DNA of 6,041 nt, from NCBI GenBank assembly GCA_947462115.1, contig CANHON010000297.1, forward strand, positions 1 through 6,041. The letters run 5' to 3'. The stretch is from Deltaproteobacteria bacterium (lineage in GTDB: Bacteria; Myxococcota_A; UBA796; UBA2385). The position numbers and the translations under genes are program-made. Positions within the stretch are counted from its first letter, which is position 1. Each line of letters opens with the position of its first letter. The notes under the pieces were generated by a model that was not told where the DNA came from, ran no database searches, and worked only from the letters and a program-made list of their open reading frames with translations. This document shows, one piece after another, positions 5,577-6,041 of the stretch.

Positions 5577-5841
5577 GTACACCTGAGGCCTTGGCCCGAA
5601 GGCGGGCGAAGCCAGCCGAAGGTACGGAGCAGCGAAGCCAGCGGGAGGAGCGGCGCGCCAGCGGAGGGGGGCGCCGGCGAGATCAGGCCGCCGCCCCACG
5701 AAGGATATCCGACCCAACCCCTCGCTTCCACCAATGATGCGGACAGATTTTGACGATACCGCGGTTCCGGGCCTGCGCCCGCCCAGGCGCCCGGCTACAT
5801 GCGGCCGCGGCCACCCCCCTTGGGAGGCCCTGGAGCCCGAG
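5577..5841. promoter_or_regulatory. Divergent intergenic region
   Basis: These 265 bases separate two outward-facing starts. Nearest the minus-strand gene is a degenerate GC-rich repeat (5607-5666). Bases 5701-5760 are markedly AT-richer (about 48% AT) than their surroundings and are the best place for promoters. On the minus strand TATCCT (complement of 5702-5707) resembles a -10 box, and on the plus strand TTGACG (5750-5755) resembles a -35 box. Neither has a good partner element, so no promoter is assigned. A GGAG at 5832-5835 is the ribosome binding site of the gene at 5842. Confidence 0.45.
5607..5666. repeat. Degenerate intergenic repeat with GCCAGC core
   Basis: CGAAGCCAGC occurs at 5607-5616 and 5633-5642 (period 26), and GCCAGC again at 5657-5662. 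Each is followed by a purine-rich GAAGG/GGGAGG/GGAGG segment. It lies between genes, just upstream of the start of the minus-strand gene. This kind of CGAAG/GGAGC-rich wording resembles dispersed intergenic repeats in high-GC genomes, but only one locus is visible here. Confidence 0.45.
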
Positions 5842-6041
5842 ATGCCCCGCAACGTCCGTCCTCTACACCCCACTCGCCTCGGTCAAGCCCACGGCGGGGC
5901 CCTGTGCATGGGCCTGCTCCTGGCGGCCCCGGTCGCCGTCGCCTCCTCGCCGAAGGCGGCGCTGCCCCCCACGCAGCCCGTCTCGGTGCGCTTGGAGGTC
6001 CAGCAGCCGCGCGAGGTGAAGCTGGTCATGGTCGGCGACAC
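5842..6041 (+). CDS. N-terminal part of an exported protein, incomplete at the window edge
   Basis: The frame opens at ATG 5842, 6 bases after GGAG, and runs without a stop to the right edge, giving 66 complete codons. The N-terminus is basic (R3, R6, R12), followed by a hydrophobic core (ALCMGLLLAAPVAVA, residues 21-35) ending in AVA-SS, a good signal peptidase I site. M23 (ATG 5908) is an alternative start that would give a shorter signal peptide. After a Pro-rich stretch comes VSVRLEVQQPREVKLVMVGDT at the edge. A beta strand running into VGD resembles the first metal-binding strand of metallophosphoesterases and of CapA-type proteins, but the deciding residues lie beyond the window. The protein is probably periplasmic or secreted. 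Confidence 0.65.
   Translation, partial: MPRNVRPLHPTRLGQAHGGALCMGLLLAAPVAVASSPKAALPPTQPVSVRLEVQQPREVKLVMVGD

Noticed and set aside
4605..5753. 382-codon plus-strand open frame opposite the orphan gene
   Set aside because: Its product is Gln/Gly/Arg/Ala-rich and low in hydrophobic core residues. The minus-strand frame has better protein-like composition and a plausible start.

Overview
The window is high-GC bacterial chromosomal DNA. The style suggests a myxobacterium or other deltaproteobacterial relative: strong C/G third-position bias, lipoproteins with long Asp/Gly/Thr/Ala linkers, GC-rich hairpins without T-tracts, and a SpeA-type arginine decarboxylase end. This placement is inference from style; no phylogenetic marker is complete here. 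I see no tRNA, rRNA, CRISPR array, insertion sequence, phage gene or origin.

Layout. 1-93 is the C-terminal end of a gene that looks like biosynthetic arginine decarboxylase (speA). Convergent to it, 113-697 (-) encodes a Gdt1/TMEM165 (UPF0016) cation transporter. A divergent intergenic region (698-876) carries an 11-bp direct repeat and an inverted repeat and leads into two tandem paralogous lipoproteins (877-1461 and 1518-1955). Each has a signal peptide with lipobox, an Asp-rich repetitive linker and one C-terminal c-type haem domain. A strong GC hairpin (1966-1992) follows the pair. Next come a polytopic membrane protein with GT-C-like sequence features (2032-3009), a DUF2161 protein with a PD-(D/E)xK motif and probable C-terminal winged helix (3103-3822), and methionine sulfoxide reductase A (3886-4566). 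Convergent to msrA is an unrecognised soluble protein (4596-5576, -). A second divergent intergenic region (5577-5841) holds a short degenerate repeat and an AT-richer island. The start of an exported protein (5842 to the right edge) follows.

How the genes fit together. The two cytochrome lipoproteins share a tight arrangement, strong ribosome binding sites and sequence similarity, so they are very likely one transcription unit and one electron-transfer function at the cell envelope. The other genes look like ordinary housekeeping or stress genes (polyamine synthesis, Mn/Ca homeostasis, protein repair) with no evident common pathway. I found no convincing new multi-gene system. The items most worth a second look are the cytochrome pair with its in-frame repeat linkers, the repeated motif upstream of it, the intergenic repeat near 5607-5666, and the orphan gene at 4596-5576.
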